35,074 nucleotides of DNA from DASUBV01 sp035763085. Lineage in GTDB: Bacteria; Actinomycetota; Actinomycetes; Streptosporangiales; Streptosporangiaceae. Within the stretch, counting starts at the first letter, position 1. Each line of letters opens with the position of its first letter. Below, piece after piece: positions 1 to 7,063 of the stretch. The translations under genes were made by a program, and so were the position numbers. The DNA lies in NCBI GenBank assembly GCA_035763085.1, contig DASUBV010000331.1, forward strand, positions 1 to 35,074, in the 5' to 3' direction. The notes below the pieces were generated by a model, which saw nothing but the letters and a program-made list of their open reading frames with translations, was not told the DNA's origin and searched no databases.

Positions 1-1
1 C

Positions 2-70
2 GGCGACTCCGGCAAGGACGGTAACTCCGGCAAGGGCTCCGGCAGCTCCGGGGACAAGCCCTCCGCCTAG
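2..70 (+). CDS. C-terminal end of an upstream gene (possibly proteasome alpha subunit PrcA)
   Basis: Only the last 22 codons are in the window. They encode a low-complexity Gly/Ser/Lys/Asp tail ending GDKPSA, closed by TAG at 68-70, and almost every codon ends in G or C as in the real genes here. In actinobacteria prcB-prcA commonly lie just upstream of pafA, and PrcA often has a variable hydrophilic C-terminal tail, so PrcA is a reasonable guess. No conserved domain is visible, so the identity is inference from position only. Confidence 0.4.
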   Translation, partial: GDSGKDGNSGKGSGSSGDKPSA

Positions 71-78
71 CCCGCTGC

Positions 79-132
79 CACGGCCGGGCAGAAGGCCCGC
101 CAGCCCGCCCGCGCGGGCCGGCAGCGGCCGTG
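79..132 (+). terminator. Nested GC-rich hairpin after the upstream gene
   Basis: An outer 8-bp inverted repeat (79-86 with 125-132) encloses a 7-bp one (94-100 with 113-119), starting 9 nt after the stop codon. There is no T-tract, which is usual for actinobacterial terminators. The rest of the 280-nt gap to the next start (133-350) shows no convincing promoter or gene. Confidence 0.35.
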
Positions 133-350
133 ATGGGTGCAGCGCGGCGCCGCCGAGACTCCGGCGGCGGTCGCCTTCCTGTCTGCGGTGATGCCGGCTT
201 TCCGGGAATAAACGCCACCCCGGGATGCCGCTGTGGCGTATCTGCCGCGCGGCACGGCGCCAGGCGCGCTGGCCGGGCCGGCCAGGCCCCGATGTAATGT
301 CAGGGAATGCGCAGCCCGCCGGGCGGCCGCAGGGTTACTGGGAGGACATC

Positions 351-1811
351 GTGAGCGCCGACCTGGCATCTATCGCGGGAGTGGACGCGCCGACCGGGCT
401 GCTGGTCGGCGGGGAGTGGTCGCCCGGCCGCCGGGGCGTCCTGCCGGTCCTGGACCCCGCGACCGAGCAGCCCATCGCCGAGGTGGCCGACGCCAGCACG
501 GAGGACGCGCTGGAGGCCGTGGGCGCCGCGCACGCGGCGCTGCCCGGCTGGGCGGCCCGCGCGCCGCGCGAGCGGGCCGGCTGCCTGCGCCGCGCCTTCG
601 AGCTGATGACCGAGCGGGCTGAGCCGCTGGCCCGGCTGATGGTGCTGGAGAACGGCAAGGCGCTGCCGGACGCGCGCGGCGAGATCACCTACGCCGCCGA
701 GTTCTTCCGCTGGTACGCCGAGGAGGCGGTGCGGAACGAGGGCTCGCTGTCGGTCGCCCCGTCGGGGGCCAACCGGATCATGGTGCAGCACCAGCCGGTC
801 GGCGTCAGCGTGCTGATCACGCCGTGGAACTTCCCGGCCGCGATGGCCACCCGCAAGATCGGCCCGGCGCTGGCGGCCGGCTGCACCGTGGTGCTCAAGC
901 CGGCCAAGGAGACTCCGCTCTCCGCGCTAGCGGTGGCCGCCATCCTGGGCGAGGCCGGCGTCCCGGCGGGCGTGGTCAACGTGCTGCCGACCAGCAAGCC
1001 GGGCCCGATGACCGAGGCCATGCTGGCCGACCCGCGGGTGCGCAAGCTGTCGTTCACCGGCTCCACCGAGGTCGGCCGGATGCTGCTGGCCACCGCCGCC
1101 AGGACGGTCACCAACACCTCCATGGAACTGGGCGGCAACGCGCCGTTCCTGGTCTTCGAGGACGCTGACATCGACGCCGCGGTGGCCGGGGCGTACCTGG
1201 CCAAGATGCGCAACGGCGGCGAGGCCTGCACCGCCGCCAACCGCTTCTACGTGCACGAGGCGGTGGCCGCGGAGTTCTCCGAGAAGCTGGCCAGGCGCCT
1301 GGCCGCGGTCCGGGTCGGCCCCGGCCTGGAGGACGGCGTCGAGCTCGGCCCGCTGGTCAACGCCGACACCCGGGACAAGGTGGCCGCCCTGGTGGCGACC
1401 GCGGCCGGCGACGGCGGCAAGGTCGTGCTCGGCGGCCAGGCGCCGCAGCGGCCCGGCTACTTCTACGAGCCGACCGTGCTGGACGAGGTCCCGGCCGACG
1501 CCGGCATCCTCAGTGCGGAGATCTTCGGCCCGGTTGCCCCGATCGTCCGGTTCACCGACACCAGCCAGGCCGTCGCGCTGGCCAACGCCACCGAGTACGG
1601 CCTGGTCTCCTACCTCTACAGCGGCGACCTGCGCCGCGCCCTGCAGGTGGCCGAGGCGCTGGAGGCGGGCATGGTGGGTATCAACCGGGGTGTGGTATCT
1701 GATCCGGCGGCCCCGTTCGGCGGGGTCAAGCAGTCCGGTCTCGGGCGCGAGGGCGGCCACGACGGCCTGCTGGAGTTCACCGAGACCAAGTACATCGCGG
1801 TCGACTGGTGA
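351..1811 (+). CDS. NAD(P)-dependent aldehyde dehydrogenase, succinate-semialdehyde dehydrogenase type
   Basis: A 486-residue aldehyde dehydrogenase, the usual length for the GabD/SSADH group, predicted to oxidise an aldehyde such as succinate semialdehyde to the acid in the cytoplasm. The cofactor-binding stretch reads TPWNFPAAMATRKIGPAL, the general base is Glu259 in MELGGNAP, and the catalytic Cys293 is in GGEACTAANR; the 34-residue gap between them matches the family. I chose GTG at 351 because GGGAGG (340-345) sits 5 nt upstream and the family begins near there. In-frame starts at 225 and 297 would add an Arg-rich leader unlike the family. It is monocistronic, ending about 80 nt before pafA. 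The substrate is inferred from overall similarity; other aliphatic or aromatic aldehydes are possible. Confidence 0.9.
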   Translation: MSADLASIAGVDAPTGLLVGGEWSPGRRGVLPVLDPATEQPIAEVADASTEDALEAVGAAHAALPGWAARAPRERAGCLRRAFELMTERAEPLARLMVLENGKALPDARGEITYAAEFFRWYAEEAVRNEGSLSVAPSGANRIMVQHQPVGVSVLITPWNFPAAMATRKIGPALAAGCTVVLKPAKETPLSALAVAAILGEAGVPAGVVNVLPTSKPGPMTEAMLADPRVRKLSFTGSTEVGRMLLATAARTVTNTSMELGGNAPFLVFEDADIDAAVAGAYLAKMRNGGEACTAANRFYVHEAVAAEFSEKLARRLAAVRVGPGLEDGVELGPLVNADTRDKVAALVATAAGDGGKVVLGGQAPQRPGYFYEPTVLDEVPADAGILSAEIFGPVAPIVRFTDTSQAVALANATEYGLVSYLYSGDLRRALQVAEALEAGMVGINRGVVSDPAAPFGGVKQSGLGREGGHDGLLEFTETKYIAVDW

Positions 1812-1892
1812 CACGGAGGGTGGCCGGGCGCACGCTGATAGCATCCGGCTTTACCGGCTGGCGGCGGATCGAGGGTCTGGGGGCCTGAGCAT

Positions 1893-3251
1893 ATGGACCG
1901 GCGGATTTTCGGGCTGGAGAACGAGTACGGCGTCACGTGCACGTTCCGGGGCCAGCGCCGCCTGTCGCCGGACGAGGTGGCCAGGTACCTGTTCCGCCGG
2001 GTGGTGTCGTGGGGCCGCAGCAGCAACGTGTTCCTGCGCAACGGCGCCCGGCTGTACCTGGACGTGGGCAGCCACCCCGAGTACGCCACGCCCGAGTGCG
2101 ACAGCCTCATCGACCTGGTCACCCACGACAAGGCCGGCGAGCGGATCCTGGAGGGCCTGCTGGTCGACGCCGACCGGCGGCTGCGCGAGGAGGGCATCGC
2201 CGGGGACATCTACCTGTTCAAGAACAACACCGACTCGGCGGGCAACTCCTACGGCTGCCACGAGAACTACCTGGTCGGCCGGCACGGCGAGTTCGGCCGG
2301 CTGGCCGACGTGCTGATCCCGTTCCTGGTGACCCGGCAGATCATCTGCGGGGCCGGGAAGGTGCTGCAGACCCCGCGCGGCGCGGTGTACTGCGTCAGCC
2401 AGCGGGCCGAGCACATCTGGGAGGGCGTCTCGTCGGCCACCACCCGGTCGCGGCCCATCATCAACACCCGCGACGAGCCGCACGCCGACGCCGAGCGGTT
2501 CCGGCGGCTGCACGTGATCGTCGGTGACTCGAACATGAGCGAGACCACCATGCTGCTCAAGGTCGGCGCGACCGACCTGGTGCTGCGGATGGTGGAGGCG
2601 GGCACCGTGATGCGCGACCTGACGCTGGAGAACCCGATCCGGGCCATCCGGGACGTCAGTCACGACATGAGCGGGCGGCGCAAGGTCCGGCTGGCCAACG
2701 GCCGCGAGGTCAGCGCGCTGGAGATCCAGCAGGAGTACCTGGCCAAGGCCACCGAGTTCACCGACCGGCGGGGCAGCGACGCGATCACCGCGCGCGTCCT
2801 GGACCTGTGGCGGCGGACCCTGCAGGCGGTCGAGACCGGGGACCTGGAGTCGGTGTCCCGGGAGATTGACTGGGTGACCAAGTTCCAGCTGATCGAGCGC
2901 TACCGCAGCAAGCATGACCTGTCGCTGTCCTCGCCGCGGGTGGCCCAGCTCGACCTGGCCTACCACGACGTGCACCGCGGCCGCGGCCTGTACTACCTGC
3001 TGCAAAAGCGCGGCGCGGTGGAGCGGGCCTGCCGGGACATCGACATCTTCGAGGCCAAGTCGGTGCCGCCGCAGACGACCAGGGCGCGGCTGCGCGGGGA
3101 GTTCATCCGGCGGGCCCAGGAGCGCCGCCGCGACTTCACCGTGGACTGGGTGCACCTCAAGCTGAACGACCAGGCGCAGCGCACGGTGCTGTGCAAGGAC
3201 CCGTTCCGCTCGGTGGACGAGCGCGTGGAGAAGCTGATCGCCGGCATGTAG
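1893..3251 (+). CDS. pafA: Pup--protein ligase PafA
   Basis: A 452-residue ATP-dependent ligase that joins the C-terminal glutamate of the protein modifier Pup to substrate lysines, marking them for the mycobacterial-type proteasome. The N-terminus carries the nucleotide/Mg motif FGLENEYG with Glu9. The second signature, YLDVGSHPEYATPEC, contains Asp57, equivalent to the catalytic aspartate of the PafA/Dop family. Length and ending (VEKLIAGM) agree with PafA rather than Dop, which carries an extra loop. ATG 1893 gives the canonical N-terminus, although its ribosome site (GGGGG near 1879-1883) is weak. A TAGCAT element at 1839-1844 could be its -10. The pup, dop and prcBA genes would be expected just left of the window. 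A hairpin follows the stop codon directly. Confidence 0.97.
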   Translation: MDRRIFGLENEYGVTCTFRGQRRLSPDEVARYLFRRVVSWGRSSNVFLRNGARLYLDVGSHPEYATPECDSLIDLVTHDKAGERILEGLLVDADRRLREEGIAGDIYLFKNNTDSAGNSYGCHENYLVGRHGEFGRLADVLIPFLVTRQIICGAGKVLQTPRGAVYCVSQRAEHIWEGVSSATTRSRPIINTRDEPHADAERFRRLHVIVGDSNMSETTMLLKVGATDLVLRMVEAGTVMRDLTLENPIRAIRDVSHDMSGRRKVRLANGREVSALEIQQEYLAKATEFTDRRGSDAITARVLDLWRRTLQAVETGDLESVSREIDWVTKFQLIERYRSKHDLSLSSPRVAQLDLAYHDVHRGRGLYYLLQKRGAVERACRDIDIFEAKSVPPQTTRARLRGEFIRRAQERRRDFTVDWVHLKLNDQAQRTVLCKDPFRSVDERVEKLIAGM

Positions 3252-3252
3252 G

Positions 3253-3270
3253 GCCCGCCTCCGGGCGGGC
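3253..3270 (+). terminator. Hairpin directly after pafA
   Basis: A 7-bp perfect GC stem (3253-3259 with 3264-3270) with a TCCG loop begins 1 nt after the pafA stop. It is a plausible intrinsic terminator without a T-tract. Confidence 0.5.
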
Positions 3271-3338
3271 GGTGCCGGGCCCGCCGGGTGCGGCATCTGT
3301 CCCCTTGTGCGGTGCGCCACACCGGAAACTGACGGCGC

Positions 3339-3366
3339 TTGGCTGGCTACCCGAAGTTGCTAGCAT
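3339..3366 (+). promoter_or_regulatory. Candidate promoter of the glycan cassette
   Basis: TTGGCT (3339-3344) and TAGCAT (3361-3366) are spaced by 16 bp. They lie about 38 nt upstream of the GTG start of the sugar dehydrogenase and after the pafA hairpin. The match to the actinobacterial housekeeping consensus is moderate. Confidence 0.45.
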
Positions 3367-3403
3367 CGCGGGCAGACACGGAGCAAGGGCGGGGGTCGGG
3401 CCG

Positions 3404-4639
3404 GTGTCTTTCCAGCGGGACTCAGCTGCGCGAGATTCGCGTGCGCTGGGCGCATTTGACCGGGACGTGGTGATCGTCGGCGGCTGCGGCCATGTCGGCC
3501 TGCCGCTGGCCATCGCGCTGGCCAGCCGGGGCGCCTCGGTCACCTGCTACGACATCGACGCGGCGGCGGTCGCAGCGGTGGCTGCCGGGCGGCTGCCGTT
3601 CGCCGAGCGCGGGGCCGCCTTACCGCTCCGCCGGGCGGTCGCCGCGGGCACGCTGACAGCCAGCACCGACCCGGCGGTGGTCGCCGCGGCCGAGCACGTC
3701 GTGGTGGTGATCCTCGGCGAGGAGGGCAGCGACCCGGCCGGGCTGGGGCCGTCCTCGATCGCCGGGGCGCTGCGGGACTGCGCCGGCTGGCTGCGCGACG
3801 GCCAGCTGCTGGTGCTGCGCAGCACCGTCAGCCCCGGCGCGACCGCCGTGCTGGAGAAGCTGACCGCCGAGCTGGGCATCGACGCGGACGTGGCATTCTG
3901 CCCGGAGCGGATCGCCGAGGGCCGGGCGATGACCGAGCTGTTCGAGCTGCCGCAGATCATCTCCAGCCGGTCGGCCCGCGGCCTGGAGCGGGCCAGGGAG
4001 CTGTTCGGGCGGCTGACAGCCGGGCTCATCGAGCTGTCGCCGGAGGAGGCCGAGCTGGCCAAGCTGTTCAGCAACGCCTGGCGGTACATCAAGTTCGCCG
4101 CCGCCAACGAGATGTTCATGATCGCCAGCGACCGGAACCTGGACTTCGAGCGGATCCGGGCGGCGGTCAGCCGGGACTACCCGCGCGCCGCCGACCTGCC
4201 CCCGGCGGGTTTTGCCGCGGGCCCGTGCCTGCTCAAGGACACCGCCGGGCTGGCCGCCGCGAGCCGCCGGTTCACCCTCGGGGCCGCGGCGATCGGCGCC
4301 AACGAGGGCCTGCCCGGCTATGTCGTGGCGAAGCTGGCCCAGCGCTACCCGCTCAGCGAGATGACCGTGGGGGTGCTCGGCATGGCCTTCAAGGCGGGCT
4401 CGGATGACTCACGGGCGAGCCTGTCCTACCCGGTAGCCCGCCTGCTGACCGGGCAGGGAGCGCGGGTGCTGTGCACCGACCCGTACGTCTGCGAGCCCGG
4501 CCTGGTTCCGCTGGCGCGCGTGCTGGCCGCGGCCGACCTGCTGGTCATCGCGACCCCGCACCCCCAGTACGCCGGGCTGGCCGCCCGCCAGCCGGTGGCC
4601 GACATCTGGGGCGTGACCGGCGCGGGAGTGCCGCTGTGA
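3404..4639 (+). CDS. UDP-glucose/GDP-mannose dehydrogenase family nucleotide-sugar dehydrogenase
   Basis: About 411 residues. It is predicted to oxidise C6 of a nucleotide-sugar to the uronic acid using two NAD+. It opens with a Rossmann fold (DVVIVGGCGHVGLPLAIAL), continues through the central helix motif KLFSNAWRYIKFAAANE, and has the catalytic cysteine in FAAGPCLLKD (Cys275). A C-terminal UDP-binding-type domain follows (GVLGMAFKAGSDDSR). GTG 3404 is the start nearest the Rossmann strand; reading further upstream would run into pafA. The ribosome site is diffuse (GGGGG near 3391-3395). The stop overlaps the next gene's GTG by 4 nt, so the two are probably translationally coupled. The family is clear. 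Whether the substrate is UDP-glucose, UDP-HexNAc or GDP-mannose cannot be read from the sequence. Confidence 0.88.
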   Translation: MSFQRDSAARDSRALGAFDRDVVIVGGCGHVGLPLAIALASRGASVTCYDIDAAAVAAVAAGRLPFAERGAALPLRRAVAAGTLTASTDPAVVAAAEHVVVVILGEEGSDPAGLGPSSIAGALRDCAGWLRDGQLLVLRSTVSPGATAVLEKLTAELGIDADVAFCPERIAEGRAMTELFELPQIISSRSARGLERARELFGRLTAGLIELSPEEAELAKLFSNAWRYIKFAAANEMFMIASDRNLDFERIRAAVSRDYPRAADLPPAGFAAGPCLLKDTAGLAAASRRFTLGAAAIGANEGLPGYVVAKLAQRYPLSEMTVGVLGMAFKAGSDDSRASLSYPVARLLTGQGARVLCTDPYVCEPGLVPLARVLAAADLLVIATPHPQYAGLAARQPVADIWGVTGAGVPL

Positions 4640-5427
4640 CCGGCACGCCGCGGGTGTCGGTGATCATGCCGGCCTACGGCGAGGGCGCCCTGATCACCGC
4701 GGTGCTGGACCGGCTGTTCGAGGCGGTCACCCTGCCCTGCGAGGTGCTGGTCGTGGTGGACAGCGCCGCCGACCCGACCACCGACGTCGTGCAGTGGTAC
4801 GCCGGCCATGAGCCGCGGCTGGCCTGCCTGGTGTCGGGCTACGGCCGCGGCCCGGCCAGCGCGATCCGGTTCGGCATGGACGCGGCCAGGGGCGAGGTCA
4901 TCGTGGTCACCATGGCCGACGGATGCGACGACCCGCGGCAGATCGACGAGCTGGCCGCCCTGGTCGAGCGCGGGGTCGCGGTGGCGGCCGCCTCCCGGTA
5001 CATGCCGGGCGGCCAGCAGCTGGGCGGCCCGCGGGTCAAGGGCCTGCTGTCCCGGCTGGCCGGGGTGTCGCTGCACCTGCTGGCCCGGGCCGGCACGAGG
5101 GACGCCACGAACTCGTTCAAGGCCTACTCGGCGGGGTTCGCCCGCTCGGTCGGCATCGACTCCCGGCACGGCTTCGAGATCGGCATCGAGCTGACCGCCA
5201 AGGCCCGGCGGCTGCGGCTGCCGGTGGCCGAGATCCCGACGATCTGGCTGGACCGGCCGGCCGGCCAGTCGCACTTCCGGGTCCGCCAGTGGATCCCGCG
5301 CTACTTGCGCTGGTACTGGTTCAGCTTCGGGCGCCGCCTGACCGCCGAGCAGGTCCGGGCCCGGTGCGCCCGGCGGGGCGGCACCCGGCCGGATCGCCGG
5401 CCCCGGCTGATGGCGGGACCGGGCTGA
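4636..5427 (+). CDS. GT2 family glycosyltransferase, dolichol-phosphate-mannose-synthase-like
   Basis: 263 residues with a GT-A fold: an N-terminal VSVIMPAYGEGALI strand-loop, a nucleotide-binding loop, the metal-site equivalent MADGCDDP and the SRYMPGG motif typical of DPM1-like enzymes. Such enzymes move a sugar from a nucleotide donor to polyprenyl phosphate at the inner membrane face. There is no C-terminal membrane anchor; the tail is Arg-rich and may associate with lipid. GTG 4636 overlaps the preceding stop (GTGA), and the TGA overlaps the next ATG by one base, so the three genes form a coupled operon. With the GT-C-like protein further downstream, a lipid-linked sugar donor role is plausible but inferred. 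A transferase acting directly on a glycan is the alternative. Confidence 0.85.
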   Translation: MTGTPRVSVIMPAYGEGALITAVLDRLFEAVTLPCEVLVVVDSAADPTTDVVQWYAGHEPRLACLVSGYGRGPASAIRFGMDAARGEVIVVTMADGCDDPRQIDELAALVERGVAVAAASRYMPGGQQLGGPRVKGLLSRLAGVSLHLLARAGTRDATNSFKAYSAGFARSVGIDSRHGFEIGIELTAKARRLRLPVAEIPTIWLDRPAGQSHFRVRQWIPRYLRWYWFSFGRRLTAEQVRARCARRGGTRPDRRPRLMAGPG

Positions 5428-6452
5428 TGGAACGGGTCCTGGTCAGCGGCTGCGCGGGGTTCATCGGCGGGTACCTGACCACCGAGCTGCTGCGCCGCGG
5501 GTACGCGGTGCTGGGCATCGACGACTTCTCCAAGTACGGGCCGGTGCGCTCGCCGCACGAGGGCAGCCCGGCATTCAGCTTCGTGCGCGGGGACGCGGCC
5601 GACGCCGCCCTGATGGCGGACCTGCTGGCGGACTGCGATCACTTCATCGCGGGCGCGGCGATGATCGGCGGGATCTCCTACTTCCACGCGTTCCCCTACG
5701 ACCTGCTGGCCGCCAACGAGCGGATCATCGCCGGCTCGTGCGACGCGGCGATCCGGGCGCACCGGCAGGGGCGGCTGCGCAAGGTGACCTACCTCTCGTC
5801 GTCGATGGTCTATGAGTCCGCGGATGCCTGGCCGTCGGCGGAGGGACAGCAGCTGGCGGTGCCGCCGCCGCGGTCGGCGTACGGGTTCCAGAAGCTGGCC
5901 GTGGAGTACTTCGCGCGGGCGGCCTTCGATCAGCACGGGCTGCCGTTCACGATCGTCCGGCCGTTCAACTGCGTGGGCACCGGGGAGCGGCGGGCGCTGC
6001 GCAGCGGGGTGGTCAGCTCCGGGGAGATCAAGCTGGCGATGAGCCACGTGGTGCCGGACCTGGTGCAGAAGGTGCTGCGCGGCCAGGACCCGCTGCGGAT
6101 CCTGGGGTCGGGGGAGCAGGTGCGGCACTACACCTACGGGGGCGACCTGGCGCGGGGGATCGTGACGGCGATGGAGCACCCGGATGCGGCGGGGGAGGAC
6201 TTCAACCTGTCGACGGCGGCGGGGACGACAGTGGCGGACCTGGCCGGGGTGATCTGGCGCAAGATCAGGGGGCCGGACGTGCCGGTGCGGCTGGCGCATG
6301 ACGCGGCGTTCGAGCATGACGTGCAGCGGCGGGTGCCATCGGTGGAGAAGGCGGCGCGAGTGCTGGGGTTCCGAGCGAAGACGCCGCTGGAGGAGATGCT
6401 CGATGAGGTCATCGCCTGGACGGCTGATGCCATGGAGGCGGGGGCCATTTAA
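5427..6452 (+). CDS. NAD-dependent epimerase/dehydratase (extended SDR family)
   Basis: 341 residues. The N-terminus has the NAD-binding pattern GCAGFIGGYL, a variant of GxxGFIG, then IDDFSKYGP. The active-site Ser lies in TYLSSSMVYES, and Tyr152/Lys156 are in SAYGFQKLAVEYF, the YxxxK of the family. Members epimerise, dehydrate or decarboxylate nucleotide-sugars. The AAMIGGISYFH segment recalls GDP-mannose-epimerase-like relatives more than GalE, but the reaction cannot be assigned. It starts at ATG 5427 inside the previous stop (TGATG). With the dehydrogenase upstream, it probably remodels the same nucleotide-sugar, for example a uronic acid. A large hairpin lies 22 nt after its stop. Confidence 0.88.
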   Translation: MERVLVSGCAGFIGGYLTTELLRRGYAVLGIDDFSKYGPVRSPHEGSPAFSFVRGDAADAALMADLLADCDHFIAGAAMIGGISYFHAFPYDLLAANERIIAGSCDAAIRAHRQGRLRKVTYLSSSMVYESADAWPSAEGQQLAVPPPRSAYGFQKLAVEYFARAAFDQHGLPFTIVRPFNCVGTGERRALRSGVVSSGEIKLAMSHVVPDLVQKVLRGQDPLRILGSGEQVRHYTYGGDLARGIVTAMEHPDAAGEDFNLSTAAGTTVADLAGVIWRKIRGPDVPVRLAHDAAFEHDVQRRVPSVEKAARVLGFRAKTPLEEMLDEVIAWTADAMEAGAI

Positions 6453-6474
6453 GGAGCCCGGGGCTGGTCAGGGG

Positions 6475-6537
6475 TCTGGAGGCCAGGAGATCTCGTCCGA
6501 CGCTGAACGCTTTCGGACGAGACACCTGGCCCCCAGA
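6475..6537 (+). terminator. Long three-part hairpin after the epimerase gene
   Basis: An inner perfect 10-bp stem (6491-6500 with 6513-6522) has a 12-nt loop. It is extended by a 7-bp stem (6481-6487 with 6525-6531) and a 5-bp stem (6475-6479 with 6533-6537), separated by small internal loops. It could terminate or attenuate the operon before the membrane-protein gene. No T-tract follows. Confidence 0.6.
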
Positions 6538-7063
6538 GGGGACTGGGGCCGGGCGGAAGCAACGGGGTCGTCGGTGGTTTCGGGGGGTTGTGGCGGTGGA
6601 CGTTGTTGGCGGGGGATATGCCGGGCGGCGGGTCGGCCGGCTGGGCAGCCGGGCGGGAGGCCCGGTCCGGGCGCTGAGCCTGGCTGTCGTGCTGGCGGGG
6701 CTGGGGGACGGGTTAACGGGGGCGGTCCGGCGGCTGGCTGAGGTGCTGGGGCACATGGACCAGGTGAGTCGCCGGGTGGCCGGGCCCGCGCTGCTGCTGT
6801 GGCCCGGCCACCCGGCCAGGGCGCTGCGCGGCGGCACCGCCCGCGCGACCGCCGGCCGGGCCGTCGCCCCCCGCACTGCTTGCGTCACCGCGCCCGTCAT
6901 CCCCGTGGGCAGCGTCGCCAGCGCCATGCGCACGGCGCCGGCCGCCTGCGCCGCCCTCCCTCCGCGCGCCGCGTGCACCCCATCAGGCACCACCTCGCGT
7001 GCCGCTGGTCACGCCAGCCGCAGTGGCGTCACCGGCTTCAGCGGGACCGGGAGCGCCGGGGAG
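6538..7063 (+). other. Ambiguous stretch upstream of the membrane-protein gene
   Basis: The reading frame of the downstream membrane protein stays open back to GTG 6590, with other possible starts at 6596 and ATG 6755. The encoded sequence, however, is Ala/Arg/Thr/Cys-rich and unlike the expected N-terminus of such proteins. I see no other gene. It may be 5' untranslated DNA or an extended N-terminus. Confidence 0.4.

Noticed and set aside
225..350. Upstream extension of the aldehyde dehydrogenase to 225
   Set aside because: The added residues are Arg/Ala-rich and outside the family, and the GTG at 351 has a far better ribosome site.
3191..3403. Extension of the sugar dehydrogenase into pafA
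   Set aside because: It would overlap pafA by about 60 nt and cross the hairpin after pafA; the Rossmann strand starts only after 3404.
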